Below the pieces are notes generated by a model. That model ran no database searches, had not been told where the DNA came from, and was given only the letters and a program-made list of their open reading frames with translations. A DNA stretch of 64,000 nt from Chondrus crispus. Its lineage: Eukaryota; Rhodophyta; Florideophyceae; Gigartinales; Gigartinaceae. Both the position numbers and the translations under genes were made by a program. Location of the stretch: NCBI RefSeq assembly GCF_000350225.1, contig NW_005178956.1:1-64000 (forward strand), written 5' to 3'. How positions within the stretch are numbered: the stretch's first letter is position 1; the number at the start of each line of letters is the position of its first letter. Below, in pieces: positions 32,459 to 45,868 of the stretch.

Positions 32459-35400
32459 CACACTGAAGAGATCACGATCTTCTCGCAATATTGATGCTAC
32501 AACACTTGCAAGTTTATGGTACATAAAGCTGAACTAAACTCGACCCGAAAACCCCTAGTGTCTTCTGGTACTGTTGCCGATTTTGACTACACGCCATGCC
32601 GAACGCAGAAAATGCCTATGAAGGTACAGACCTCTCCGAAATGTTTTCGGAAGGTGCGATTGGCCAACTGATGAAAAAACTAGATAAGGTCAATCGGTCA
32701 CACCGCGAAATCGACTATATCTGTGAGCAAGTCATAGAAGCAAGGGAATGTCCTGTTGCTAATGTTTTCATGTTTTTGCAAGAACGTTTGTCGCCAGATT
32801 TAATCTTGACTGAACAAAGTCTTGTTTACCATCAAGTTTTACATGCTGTGCGAAAGATAATGGAACTATCTGGTACTGCTGTAGACCGCAAGAGAGGCGA
32901 ATAAATGGCTAAGAAGAGCGTGGATGCCCTTTTTCGGATTTGTTAGACGTTTTAGAAGAGGCACGCAAAATGATAGAAAACTTCAAACAATATGGCGCCC
33001 TCCGTCCTAATGATCCCACCGCGCGGGATAATTATGAACTTCAGATAGGCCACGCAAACATGACGTATAGACCGAACGCAAACGCCACAATCCATCACTC
33101 AGCCGTAAAGGTAAGCAGTTCACACAGTAAATCCGGCCTGCGCGAAGTACCAGAAGTACCTCGGAGTGGCGAACTAAACAATAATGACCCCCCATCTCGG
33201 GATGTGAATCAGAACCCATACCAGTCTAGATTAAGTCTTGCAAAGAACCGCCAAACAGTGGTAAACAGACTCTCACAGATCGGGAGCAAGTTCCCAGGTT
33301 CACCCGGGACAAGGAAACCACTGCATGTTGCGCAGAGAAGATTCTGGAACTGATTTTGAGCAATGCATCCCTGCAGATCAACAAGCACAGTTGATACATA
33401 ACTGTCAATCAGGAATTGCAAACAAATTTTTTACTCATCGGTGCACCACTCATCTCCGGAAATGGACGCCGCATTTTCCCGGCTCGAAACTCGTTTCGAC
33501 TCTAAACAACACCAAGCCCAAGCCTTGAACTACCTCAAACGTCTAACATTCCTGGGTATAAAGAATGAAAAGGGATGCAGTGATATTGAAGTTCTAACGA
33601 GGCAGATGCTTGAATCCTGGAGTACATTCTTCAATCTGGACCTTCATTTCAAGGATGGCACCAAGATGGGCACATGTCAACGATTATGGCATACATCGTA
33701 GACAGCGAAGACTGAGCAGAAGCCGTGCTGGCCGCGCGAATTACATCCGATGGCACCAGAAATTCAATGGATTACAACTCATTCTACAGTATGCTTGCAT
33801 CAGCCCTGAAACTTTGCGAAAATCGACAGAAGTCTCAAAATCGCACTACTGATACTGTATTATATGGTGAAAGGTACAGTGGAACCCCCACCAAGTCCCA
33901 TGATGGTCGCTTCGATCCCTCTCGCCGAAAGGGACCACGCAGATCGCCCTCGGAGCTTGTTGCACTCAAGGCCAGAACGAAGTGCTTGCGCTGCAATCGT
34001 ATCGGACATTGGAAGGACGAGTGCCCAGACCGCAGTCAGTCCATGGCCGAGATAATTCGATTGCGTATCAGAAAAAAGGGAGGTAATGATCGAGCCGATG
34101 CAGAGACCCTTTTCGCAATTGCCACGGATGATGACGATTACAACGAATTCATCCAAACAACTGGACCGGAAATGCAAGAAGAGCGCCCACAAGATAATAG
34201 TTTTGAAGTCATGCTGGCCGAAGAAGTGGGGACGGAAGATGCTGCGGTAGAACTCTGTAACACATTTGAAACTCCGTTAAAAGCGGACACGATTCACACC
34301 ACGGAGAACCATCAGAACCAATTTGCTACTTCCGAGGAGATGGATTTTTAGAAGTCAGTGTGTTTGCCGTGGATCCCACGCTGGCAAATGAAGTTCAACC
34401 CTTCGCACCACATACTGTTCGCACCCTGCATCCAGTACTACGTTTCGAGCGGGAGTTGCCAGGCTATTTTTCTTGCAAAGAGAAGTCACCACAAAGGTCG
34501 CCACCGATGGCAAAGAAAGCCACCTTGCTCTACAGTTTCAGCAAATGTTCAAGATCTGTCGCTGTCACTCCGAAACGCGCGCGTGTATGCCTCCATTCGG
34601 GCTCCTCGTTTTCATGGGGCCTGCATGGACTTTGGATCACCCGGATCCCTCATCGGCATGAACCAAGCACGTGCGTACTGTCGTGAAATGGGACTGAGAT
34701 TCCAAACAACCGCCTCATCCGAGACCTTTCCCTTCGGTACATACCCAATAAAGTCCATCGGAAAGATGACTATCATTCTCTCCACACCAAGCTAGACGCT
34801 CCCAATTCATGTCCAGGTGGTGGCTGAAGATATTCCCCTATTGATTGGATCGGATTTCATGGACCGATACGCGTTGTAATCTCTCGTCATTGAGAACGAA
34901 CTGGAAAGCGTGAGGGAAAAGTGGAGGATACCTCTGAAGCGGAAATTTGGTAACTTGTACACGTGCTGGACCCCTACCATGTTCCAGATATTCTACACTC
35001 GAAGTCAGCCAGCGAGACTCCACAACCACCTCCTGCACCCCTCTGCCAGAAATATTTATGAATTGTTGCGAAAATCGAATACCAAGAAACTCCCTTCGAA
35101 TACCCTGGACACACTGCGGGAAATATCTAAGCCATGCGAAACATGTGTCATGTATTCACCACGGCAGGTTACCTTCTAAATACGCCAACCAGATTGAATC
35201 AAGTTCAATCAACGCGTCATACTTGATCTGATGGTCCTTAAGGACAATGAAGGAATCAGTCGACCAGTACTGCATGTCATCGATGCCGGAACCCGATTTA
35301 GCGGAGCGCAATTTCTAAAAGCATCTGATGTGGATACTGTGTGGAATACATTTCTCAGGCCATGGTCATGTGCGTACATCGTCTACCCCGAACGCATGTT

Positions 35401-35840
35401 GACAGACCAAGGTTCAATCTTCCTATCTAAAGAATGGCGTTTTAATTGCGACCGTGTAGATATTTCCTTTCAAAACACAGATACAGAGAGCCATAATTCC
35501 TTAGGTATTGGAGAAAAGTACCACTCCACACTGCGCACGATTTACAGTAAGGTGGCCCATGAGCACCCAAATGTAGCAAGAGATGTCGCTCTGGCCCTTT
35601 CTGTACAAGCGATGAACTGTACGGTTGGACCACATGGACTCGTCCCGTTCTTGTTGGTTTTAGAGTTCTACCCAAGATCCCATTGGGTCCCGTTAAGTCA
35701 TACCCAGCACAACGGGAAAGGTTGAGGACTGTCTCAACCGCTCGGGAAGAATACGAACGCTATGTGTCAAACGCACTCGTGGTAAGAGGTCTCCGATCGC
35801 GCCCTCCACTGGCCTTCAATCAGACCTTCAGGCTGGTACT
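31740..35840 (+). mobile_element. Ty1/copia-type element, 5' part (copia A, plus copy), broken
   Basis: From a putative LTR at 31740 it runs through gag (about 32.5-34.35 kb, with a CLRCNRIGHWKDEC zinc knuckle near 33.99 kb), an aspartic protease region near 34.6 kb (ACMDFGSPGSLIG) and integrase (about 34.95-35.83 kb, with an H...C..C zinc part and GPHGLVPFLLV). RT and the 3' LTR are absent; a gypsy fragment follows. The minus-strand copy at 36585-46365 has the same order and clear similarity throughout, and there the integrase leads into a copia-type RT start, so the family is Ty1/copia. Strongly decayed, many breaks. Confidence 0.75.
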
Positions 35841-35849
35841 GTAGACCTA

Positions 35850-36582
35850 GACGCTGCAGAAAATGTACCAATGTTAGTGGAGTCACGCCTTGAAGATTCG
35901 GCAACGCAGCTTCTTCACACCCTACGCGAAGCCTCCCTTCATGGCTGGGTGATGAAGCCACTGGTGTCTATCACAGGGGTGAAAGAGGGGTCGAGAAATG
36001 AGGTCGAGGTTCTCAGGGGAATTCCTGGGTTCTTTGTCGAATGTTGAAAAAGTATTCCCGCATGTGGGATGGGACCCTGGGTGAGATCAACACCACGGTC
36101 CACCGGATTGAACTGGCCCCGGATACAAGGCCAATTGCACAAGCTCCCTACCGAGCCGGTCCAAAGGCTCGGGAGGTCGAGGACGCAGAAGTACAGAAGA
36201 TGTTAGAAGCAGGAGTCATCGAACCGGCGCAGTCAGAATGGGCGTCGCCCGTTTTATTAGTGCCGAAGCCGGACGGATCGATGCGCTTTTGCGTAGAATA
36301 TCGCCGGTTAAACGCGGCAACGGTAAAAGACACGTACCCTTTACCGCGCATGGATGAGTGCCTGGACTCGCTTGGTGACACCAAGGTTTTCTCCGCGTTG
36401 GACGCGATCTCGAGATATTGGCAGATGCCTATCCCTGAGCGCGACCGCGACAAGACCGCATTTTCGTGTCACTCAGGACTGTATCGCTTCTCAAGAATGC
36501 CCTTCGGGCTAACTAACGCGCCAGCGACGTTTCAGAGAGCAATGGATATCCTGCTCTCTCCGTTCCGTTCTATCCGAGTGTT
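35850..36582 (+). mobile_element. Ty3/gypsy reverse-transcriptase fragment
   Basis: A fragment with unmistakable gypsy RT: LEAGVIEPAQSEWASPVLLV, RFCVEYRRLNAATVKD, YRFSRMPFGLTNAPATFQ. It breaks off before the YxDD active site, at the junction with the minus-strand copia A copy. Its left limit is not sharp. No LTR. Confidence 0.75.
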
Positions 36583-39500
36583 TGATTGACAAAACATATC
36601 GGGACGGCACTATGTTTTGGTTTGGTCTTGCCTCCTCGTCCAGTACGAGTCTGAACGGTACCTTCTCAAGTAGCCCAAGTATCTCTTCTTTTAGCACCAT
36701 CAAACAGATGTTCCCTAGCATCTCCAGGTTCCAATACTTCGGTGTGCATTACTGTATTCTGGTCAGTGCCAGAACTAGAGAGTTGTTCGTCATATATTGG
36801 ATGTCGCTGTATTGGGGCCGGTCGGAGTTGAGCTCTGTTGAACGGGCGTGGGCCAGTATTTTCTCCTAAATGTAGTCTTATGCATTTCTTTTCTGCAGAT
36901 ACTACGAGATGTGGACCTGTTTATTGTTTTAAGCCTTCTCGGTATACGTACGCGAAATCTCCGGGTACGTAAACGTGATCGGCAGCCGGGGGTGGGATAG
37001 TGCGTAGTCCCCGCCGCACAATGCTCTTAGCAACGACTATTTAAAATTCCTTTCTTGCGATACAGGCTGCTCTTAGCCTCTCTAGTTGTGCAGGAAAGTC
37101 ACGCTTGGATATGTCCGGCAGTTTCGAAATCACACCAAAAACTAACAGCACTGGCACTAGTCCATGAGGTCCGGCGGTTTCAATCATTGCTTGAACTGAT
37201 TTTGCAAGGGCGACGTCTTCGGGCAATGTACGATGATCACATAGTACTTTTCTGTAAATTGTCCTGAGTATGGTGTGGATCTTTTCGCCGATCCCTAAAG
37301 AATTGTGACTTGCTGTCCCTGTGTTAAGCAACTCAATTCGGAAAGATTCACAGTTGTATTTCCACTCTCTTGAAAGAAAAACTGATCAGTGATCTGTAAT
37401 CATGGATTCCGGGAATCCAATGTAGACAGAAGACCAAATTTTGACATAGGTGTTCCAATTTGTGGTAGTGCTACTGTCCCTCAAGAATGCTGTAGCGCAA
37501 AAAAAGTTCCGGCGTCTATATTATGCGATACTGGTCTGGTCTTTTGCCGTCTGTATTTCAGAAACATGATGTCCATCAATACGCGATGGTTTAACTGGAT
37601 CTCATCTGCATCTCTGATGCGGAATTGGATTTGTTTAGGGGCATACAGGGTGCATGTCTCGCATGCCTGTGACATTTCCTTGAGAATGTTCAAAGTATTT
37701 TGTGGTAGATTTGTAGGAGCTGCTCTACATAAAAGATCGTAAAGTTTGCGAGAAGATGGGTGGAGCATGTGCCGATGTAACCCTTCGAATTGGTTCCTCG
37801 TAAAGAATATGGAAAATGAAGATGGGTTCTAACAGCAATACAGATGTCTGTGTTTCAATTGTTAAGGAAGCGACCAATCTCGCTTCGTACAGTTGAAGGA
37901 TCGTTGCAGTACTGAGGGTTCCAAACCATGTTGAAATAATGCGTCTAGTCCGATAAGCATGGGACTATTTTCACGCACAACGTCTACCTTCAGTGGGGTC
38001 GTGCTTCTAGGAATACTCCTACGTTGGTAGCAGTATCACCATTTTGCCGAGCAAACGTGTAGGAAAGGTACCAAACCTGAAACAGTTTTGGGAAGGAGAC
38101 AGAGTCAGTTTGATACAAATCGCTCTACAGTAAGCTTTTGCTTTATCGAGACCTCTCAAAGACCGTGGTGATCCAATATCAATACACGCGGCGGCAAATT
38201 CCGGAGGTCTGCCTGAAGAGAACCTTCTTGATTTGCGAAAGGCATCTCTCATGTAGTGTATATCAATTGGGATCCGTTGTTCTAGCAACCTGTGTTGCCA
38301 TTTCCTTTTACCGATGCTCTTTCGTGTCCCACAAATCATTCCACACTTGTGAATTTTGGAACCGGTAAACAATGTTTCAGATTGTGAGTAAGTAGGATGT
38401 GGAGCCTTGCTGGCCAGCGAACTGTCCCCAAAAAAATGCGCTGGCAGTCAAAACTCCACTGTACCATTATTTATCTCTTCAGACTCTTCGTCACTTCCTA
38501 AGCCGGTGAGCAAAATTTGGAATGTGTTTTGGAGAGAATTATCTAGACAAGAGCCTGACTCTGCTGCGCTGTAAAGACTTTTAAAAGTGTTCTCGCTTCT
38601 GCTTTTTTCGCTTCTGTTGCTCGGGTCATGCTCATTTTCGACTTGTGCCGCATATTACGCGTATGAGTCCTCTTGTTCAGCATAGTAAAAAGACTTGGGC
38701 AGCAGCTTTGTCCGTTCCTCCACCTTCCTTGATTCGAGCTCTGATAATATCCGTCATGGTAGACCTTCTGTTCGGACATTCACTTTTCCAGTGGCTTACC
38801 TTCTTACACATTAGACATTTCGTTCGTTGTTTTAGAGCTTGAAGTTTGCTTGGTGATCTTCGTTTCCGATTGAACCTGTTCTTGGTATACCTGCCGTTTG
38901 TGTGCCTTTTAAGAGAGATATAGTTACCATACGTCTCACCATAGAACACGGAGTTTGCTGGATTCCCCTGCGGTGAGGTGTCTAATTTTTATCTGTTGTC
39001 TACGAGCGTTAAGGCAGAGACTAGCATAGCGTCAAGCGAGTCTATGCCTTTCTCTCTTCCATTTGGAATATTTTGTGCTGTCAAGACATGCTCATCCCAA
39101 GGCTGTCCGTCGACGATTCCTGGAAGAAACTCACTCATGTGTCCTTCTTGATGCTCGTTTTGATATGACGGTCCCCATTGTGGGATGTATTCCAAAATAC
39201 ATGAGTGTGCCATTGCTAGAGCTTCGATGTTCGAACACGACTTTTCATTTTTAATTCCTGAAAATGAAAGTCGACGAACGTATGCGAGGGCTTGTGACTG
39301 ATGTTGTTTAGAAGTGAACTCGTCGGAAATCATATTGAATGCCATTTCGCTGTTTCCTGCAGTGCTTCTTACCGTAGAATAAAAATATTCCCGTGCTATA
39401 CCAGACAAACAGTTGAGCATAAATTGAACCTGATCCGTGTCTGGAATTTCTTGTTGGAACACTAGCTATTCGAATTTTCTTTTGACGATGTGCAGCGGAA

Positions 39501-39782
39501 TCCCGGTCCCTGGTGAAGCTGAAAATTTTCTATTTTGATGATGAAATCCATTTGCCACAGCCTGTCTATTTTTGGCAAGGTTTTGCTTTCTTAGGATAGC
39601 ACTGTTGACAGTGCTACCCTCTGACATCAGACGGAATCGTTGCTTGCGTTCTTTCATTTTGTGGAGGCTGAGATTCCGTAGGGTGATGTAGTTGCGTAGA
39701 GTGATCATCAGCAGCGTTCCTTGTGATAAACGTGCTTTGCTGTAGTTCTCCATTTTCACGTGCGTCGTCAATCTCTGCTGGG

Positions 39783-39951
39783 TGTGGTGATGAGACGATG
39801 ACTCAGTTTATCTTCCTATCTCTCACTTGCTCGCTTAAGGCTAGTCGCCGCTCGACGTCGTCTGTGCGTGGCTGTGATGCGTGTACTACGTGTATGGTTA
39901 TCATCACTTGGTGAGCGGTACTGCGAATGCACTGTTATGGTTATCATCACA
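39783..39951 (-). repeat. 3' LTR of copia B
   Basis: Same ends as 45743-45868 (TGTGGTGATGA...TATCATCACA) but about 43 bp longer because the end block TATGGTTATCATCAC is present twice (near 39893 and 39936). Confidence 0.85.
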
Positions 39952-42051
39952 CTCCCCCCGTCGCTGTAGCGCGATCCTTTGGTTGGTGCGGGGGTGGGGG
40001 GTTGCACACTTGTAGCCTTTTTTTAAGTGTGTGAATGGTTTCGGTGTTAGCGGCTTTGTTAATATATCTGCGAGCATCTCTTGTGACTGAATGTGGCGTA
40101 TGCTTATCGCCTTTGCTCTGGTTTGGTGGGTGAGGTAGTGGTGTCTGATGCCAATGAACTTTCTGCGTTTTGTTGGTCCACTGTTCTTTGCGACTCGTAT
40201 TGCAGATTGGTTGTCTATGTGGAAGGGTGTGGCGTCTTGGGACAGCATGCCGATATATTTGAGTAGACGTCTGATCCATGTCGTTTGCTGTGCTGCCAAT
40301 GTTGCAGCAATGTATTCTGCTTCGCATGTCGATAATGCTGTGATGGATTGCTTGATAGAGCCCCAGCACACAGGTGTCCCATTGTACATGTGGATCATTC
40401 CTGATATGGATTTGCGGTCTGTGACGTCTATTGCGAAGTCCGCATCGCTATACGCTTCGAGGAGGTTTGGAATAAAGTGCAGGTCCATTTTGTGTTTTCC
40501 TGCTGCAAATATGAGTCCATGCGTCTGTGTGTGTTTCATATATCTGATCAGACGCTTGAGGGCATTCCAGTGCCTTGTCGTGGGGTTTTTTGCGGCTACT
40601 GATCATCGGTTTGCGACAAAGTATATGTCTGGTCGCGTTGAGTCTGCGATGCATCTGATGTCACCGAGCAGCTGTTGATACGTTTTGGTGACATGTGGCA
40701 GTGGTTCGTCTTCAGGGACAGGGCCATGCAATTTTGTGTTGTCGTTGTATGGCGTTGGTTTGCTATTGCATTCGCCCATTTCCGCCTTATTGACGACGTA
40801 CTGTGTCGCGGCTGGTTGTGAGGCATGCATTGAAGCTGTTCATGAGTCTCTTGATTGTCCAGCCTGGTAGTTGGCTTGGTTCGCCCAGCTGCTTCATGTT
40901 GTATGCGGTGGCCAAAATGGCTGCGAATTGGGTCTGTAATTTTTTGAACGTACTTATGATGGTAAAGTCATCCATGCTGATAGAGAGAATTATGGTGTGG
41001 TCATTTTCTCGTCTGTGAAAGAGGCACATGTCCGCCTCTGATTGGTTGAATCTGTGCTTTTTAAGGAGTTTGAATTCAGCAGTGAGGTAGGTATGTCCTG
41101 CTCCCTGTGTGCCGTGTATATTCTTGTTCAGCCTGCCCGCTGTGTGTGCGTGTGTGTATGTTCCATCGAAACTTGGGTGCTGTCGTACATACACTTGCTC
41201 GCTGCCGGAGTGGTCAAAACTTTCATGCAGGTACGCTGCTTTTATGTCGATGTGCGCGATGTTCATGTCAAATGCTGCCGCAATGGCAAATAGGAGTCTC
41301 ACCGTGGTTTTGTCCGCCATATATGTCGTCGTTTTTTCAGGGTTGAAGTGGACGTTGTTGATCATCTTGTCTCCTCTTGCTGAGCACCTTGCTTTTCGCT
41401 CCATGATCTCACCTTTCTAGTTCCTTTTGTAGCGGTACCCCATTGGTTGTTTTGGGGATTTTGTGAGGGGGGAGCCATGTGATAACCTTGTTTTGGTCTA
41501 GGTTATCGAGCTCTTTGTTGTGCGCTCGCGCCCACTGTGCTGCATCAGGGTAATTTTTGGCTTGGCTATGGTGCATTGGGGCGGAGGATGTGTTGGTTAT
41601 TTGGGCGGGGGTTGGCTTGGGCGTGAATGCCTTGAATACCACATGAACCTTGTTGTTAGGGTCACGGTCTCGATGGTAGACATTGAAGTCCACTGTCCGC
41701 ACACGTCGTGTTTTGTTGTCTGCCGTGTTCATGACCACGATGTGTTTTTGGTCGGTTGCGTAGAGGTACCGGACGGGGATGGCTCTGTGTTGCAGCTTGT
41801 GCATTTTTATCTTTCCCATGATGTTGGGAATATGTCCCAGTTGCCCAAATATTAGGTATTGTGGTACTTGCGGCGTGTATCCGTGCCATGCTGTGGTTGG
41901 GATTTTTCCTGTGCCGAGGTGAAGCGTGTTATTGTACTTGAATGCCGCGTCCTTGACCGCATCTTCCCAGTGGTCTGTGGGGAATGTACTGTGGTGTAAT
42001 GCCGCTCGTGCTGCGTTAAGTATGGTTCTGTTGATTCTTTCGGCAATACCG

Positions 42052-43101
42052 TGTAGTGCAATGTGCCTGGCAGGCCGCGAACACAGTCCGACGGTCAAAC
42101 AAAAAGACGAAAAACAACAACAGCAACAACCACTGCCGATGGCACGCGCTACGAAGCGTTCGAGACTCCCTTTCCCCTTGTGTGGGCTTGCGGCCCACGG
42201 TAGCTCAACTCCGACGGTGGGGGGGTAAGGAAAGATGCCCGGCCCGGGAGGAAAAATGGTGGTAGAGACTTGTGAAGACTTGTGCGCTCGGCGAGTGCGG
42301 GTTGGGCTTGTCTACGAGAATGTAACCGCGGTTCGCTGGGTTGTAAGGCCAATGCTCGACGAGCGTCTTCAGCACCTTGGGTTTAATTCAAGGTCTTCGA
42401 CGGGGTCTTGTTCAGCACTACCCGACGGGATCGTAATTGTGTAGCAGCGCTACGACCGACGTGTTGCCCAATGGCCAAAAACACCCTCACCAGCGCGATC
42501 GCAATCGCGGTAGGTGGTACCAACTCTGTCTTACACAGTAAGACCTTCGACGGAGGCGTCGTTGCAACAGCCTTCCGACGGAACTTGAAACAGTAGCAGC
42601 GCTACACAACGTGTTGCCCGATGGCTAAAACACCTACACCGGATCGGTCGCAACCGACTCCAATGGAACCAACACAATTAAGGGAAAGATAGAAATAGAA
42701 GTAGAGGAATGAATAGGGAAATAAAGGGAAAAGAGAAAGGGAACCCCCGAGCGCAAAGGATAACGTAATCTGTGGTAAAAGGGAGCGTCTTGAGCAAGAC
42801 GGACTTCGACCAAGGCGATATTCAACTCTGGCAACTCGGGTTACCTTTACTGACTTGGTGGTCAGAGGGCTAAGGTATATATCGCCCCGCCGGAGTCACT
42901 ACAGTAGCTCGCGGCGCTAGATCCTAGATCTAATCTAGTGTCAGCAAAATTAATGCCAATTAATTAACTAAATAAAATAAAATAATTAGAAATTAAAACC
43001 GTGCAATTATTCACACGTGTGTCCCCTAACCCGGACTACTTTTCATATCCAAATATTTTCCTTTCTTTTCACCCCCCTTTCCAGGTGCGTATTGCACTAC
43101 A
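42052..43101. repeat. Solo LTR (copy 2) inside copia B
   Basis: TGTAGTGCAAT...ATTGCACTACA ends, 5-bp duplication TACCG (42047-42051, 43102-43106). Same family as 3487-4612; the last 400 bp are nearly identical between the two and both carry the 154-bp spaced GTAGCAGCGCTAC repeat (here near 42440 and 42594). Confidence 0.88.
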
Positions 43102-44504
43102 TACCGTTTTCCGGGGGTGAATACGGCACAGTGGTTGTGTGTTGTACCCCATTGTTGTGGTATACGGTTTGCGTCGTGCTTCATAGATACTCTTTTGCAT
43201 TATCTGTGTGGACTCTCCGTGGCTTGTGGGTTTTGCTTTTGTTGATGTGTTGCAGTACATTGTTCAGTTGTTCTGCAGTTTTGTCCCTGGTTTTTAGGAA
43301 GGTGATTATTAGGTATCGTGAGTTTGTGTCAATCACTGTCATAAAGTACCTGTTTCCTTGCCTTGACGAGGTGGGGAAGGGACCGCATATGTCACTGCTG
43401 AGTGCCTCGCCGGTGTTGTAGTTGTCTCGTCTGCGTTGGTGTTTGGCTGGCTGGAGTTTTGCTGCTGCGCAGCTTGTGCATGTGATTTTCGGGGGCGGGT
43501 TTGCAAGTGATGCTGGGAGGTTGGGAATCATTTTTCTCTTTGCCATTTGTTGTATGGTTGATGGGCGAACATGATTGAATACCATGTGCCAATGGTGGTG
43601 TTCATGTTGTGTGCGCGTATTGACAGTGTCAGGGGGGTTGTGGGCAGGGTTGTGCTGCTGGTGCATGGGGGCTATTTTTTATGTGCTTTCGGAGTTTGCA
43701 ATCTGGGCAGCGATTTGGGGGCTTGTGATTCTCTCACTTTAGTGCTTGAGCCTGTGTGGGGTGTCTTGCGATGTTTTGTGTGTGGCTGCGGCAGCGCTCT
43801 TGCTGCTGTTGCGTGTGGCGTTGGTTTTGCCACGTTGAGAGTGTATAGTCCGCGGCGAAATTGGGCTGTCGCTACAACTTGTGGCGTTCTCTTGCGCATG
43901 TCGACGACACATGCTGTGTTGGGGTAGAATAGCACTGCTCCCCATTGCTTGGCAATATCATGGACGGATAAGAGATTTTTCCGATGTGCGGGTTTACGAT
44001 GGTAGGTAGCTTAAGCATGTGCTTGCGGGTCGTCGGGATCTGGAGTATGCCGTGGTGTGTCGCGGGGGGGGGTCGTTGATGTGGCCGTGTTAGTACAGAC
44101 TTTGCGGGTTAGGGGTCGCATGCCATGGGTTGCTTTTCGGATGTGGGAGGGGTGTGCTCCTGAGTCAAGTGCAAATTGCCTGCCGTCCGAGTGTTGGCAG
44201 TTGGTGTTCGGCTGTATGTCATACATGTGGCCATCCTCCACCGAGTCCTCTTCGTGGGTCGCTGTGTGACCTTAGGTGTACTTTTTGTTCATGGCTCTTT
44301 GTTTTGCACTGTGTGCCCCTTGTGTGTGCTGCTGCATGAATTGCGGGTACGCCAGCATGAAGGGTGCTGGTGCGGTGGGGTTCCAGTAGTGTCCCTGCCA
44401 TTTTGCCCTTGCGCGCCCTCTTCCTCTGCTTGATCGTCCACGAGGGCGGCTTCCTTCCTGTTGTTGGAGACCGTGGGGTGTGTTGATTTGTTTGTGCTCT
44501 TATT

Positions 44505-44810
44505 TGGCCAGCAACAATATATCTGGGAAGTCTCTGATCACTGCGCAGAGTAACCATAACGGTGAGCGAGGACCTGAGGACCAGTACAAGAGGACCAAAA
44601 TTTCCTTCGTCGAAATTGGAAAATACAGTAGAAAATCTATGTTACGATCTAGTGCAGAAAGGCGAACTCCACTGTGAGATGTAGCCTCTCTGCTCGGGTA
44701 TTAGTATAAGTACATAGGTCAATCGTAGGGATCTAAGTTTGTAAAACAGAGACAGTCGAGTTCCACCCCAAAGTTAGTTCTGCGTCACAAGTTTAACATC
44801 CCAGCCCTGA
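44505..44810. other. Insertion of about 300 bp in the gag of copia B
   Basis: Gag of copia B is similar to that of copia C on both sides, but this stretch has no counterpart there. It has no reading frame of note and no clean terminal repeats or target duplication that I could identify. Confidence 0.5.
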
Positions 44811-45742
44811 CCTTTCAGAAGGGTGTTTCTGTTTTTTGGGTGTCTTTTTCCACGCTGCGTGCGTGGACGGCTTTCAGGCGTTGGCTGATATTATGGATTG
44901 TGTTGGGCACTGTGTCCGTTTCGATCCACATGTCTTGGAGATGTTTGTATGTGGGGTGTGCGGACAGGCCTTGGATGATGAAATAGACTGTGACTGCTTC
45001 TCCCGTGCTGATGTTGGGGTACTGAGGTAGCTTCATCCTCGTTCGGATCGATCTATGCTTGGTCATGTATTCATCGAGTGTGGTGCTTTGTGTCAGCTTT
45101 GTGTTGTCTGCTTCTTGTTTTAGCAAGAGGTGAGCTGTGGTAGTCCTGTCTGTGAAATGTTCGGTGATGGCTTGGGTGAGTTCGAGGGGTGATACTCCCA
45201 GTTCCAGGTTGGCCGTTGCAGCAAAATCTGCAGGCAGAGAATTGTTGATGGCCATGCGCAATATTGCGCTTTGTTTCCTGTGTTTTGCGTACATTGGACT
45301 GTCTTGGTCTGGTGTAGTGTAGGCGGGGTTCAGGATGTTTTCCATGTCGTTGATTAGCGCCATATCATCTATCGCTTGCTGCCATATGAGGAAAATTTCC
45401 CCGTTGGGCTGGAGGGTTGGCAGATGTCCATGGAACCGGTTGTTAGTGGGATCTTCTGTTGCCATGGTTGGGGTGATCTCTACGCTTGTGGGCGGAGGGG
45501 GGTTCGGGTTGATCTCTACGCTCGGGGGCGGAGGGGGGCTCTCGACAAGTGGTGGAGGCGCTGGGTGCGGGCTCTCGACACTGCTACTTGGAGGCGTTGT
45601 GGGGTTTGCGGGGCGGTATCCCAGGCTGCCGGGTTGTGTGGCTTGTGCGTTTGGCTTGTGTCGTTGCCTGGATGATCGTCGGGGTGGGTGCGCCGCGTTT
45701 TGTTGATCGTTCTTCAGTGGTTTTTGTGTAGGGTCCATAACC

Positions 45743-45868
45743 TGTGGTGATGAGACGATGACTCAGTTTATCTTCCTATCTCTCACTGGCTCGCTTAAGG
45801 CTAGTCGCCGCTCGCCGTCGTCTGTTCGTGGCTGTGATGCGTGTACTACGTGTATGGTTATCATCACA
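45743..45868 (-). repeat. 5' LTR of copia B
   Basis: 126 bp, TGTGGTGATGA...TCATCACA. On the minus strand it is followed directly by GGTTATGGACCC, and the gag ATG (45738) lies inside that motif. Confidence 0.88.

Larger units (their letters stand above)
39783..45868 (-). mobile_element. Ty1/copia retrotransposon copia B, broken
   Basis: A full-span insertion in the minus copy of copia A: LTRs at both ends and target duplication CTGGG (39778-39782, 45869-45873). The order on the minus strand is gag (44.8-45.74 kb, Pro-rich N-terminus), an integrase region (43.7-43.2 and 42.05-41.6 kb, split by a solo LTR), RT (SMDDFTI near 41.0 kb) and RNase H (STCEAEYIAATLAAQQ near 40.3 kb). The primer site GGTTATGGACCC directly follows the 5' LTR. 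Several breaks, one nested solo LTR and one unexplained insertion of about 300 bp in gag. Confidence 0.88.

Noticed and set aside
34947-36582. Integrase upstream of a gypsy-type RT, the gene order of Gmr1-like elements
   Set aside because: The related minus-strand copy leads from the same integrase into a copia-type RT start (PSRYVLSIK), and the gypsy RT here is a fragment with an abrupt end. A chimeric junction explains it better.
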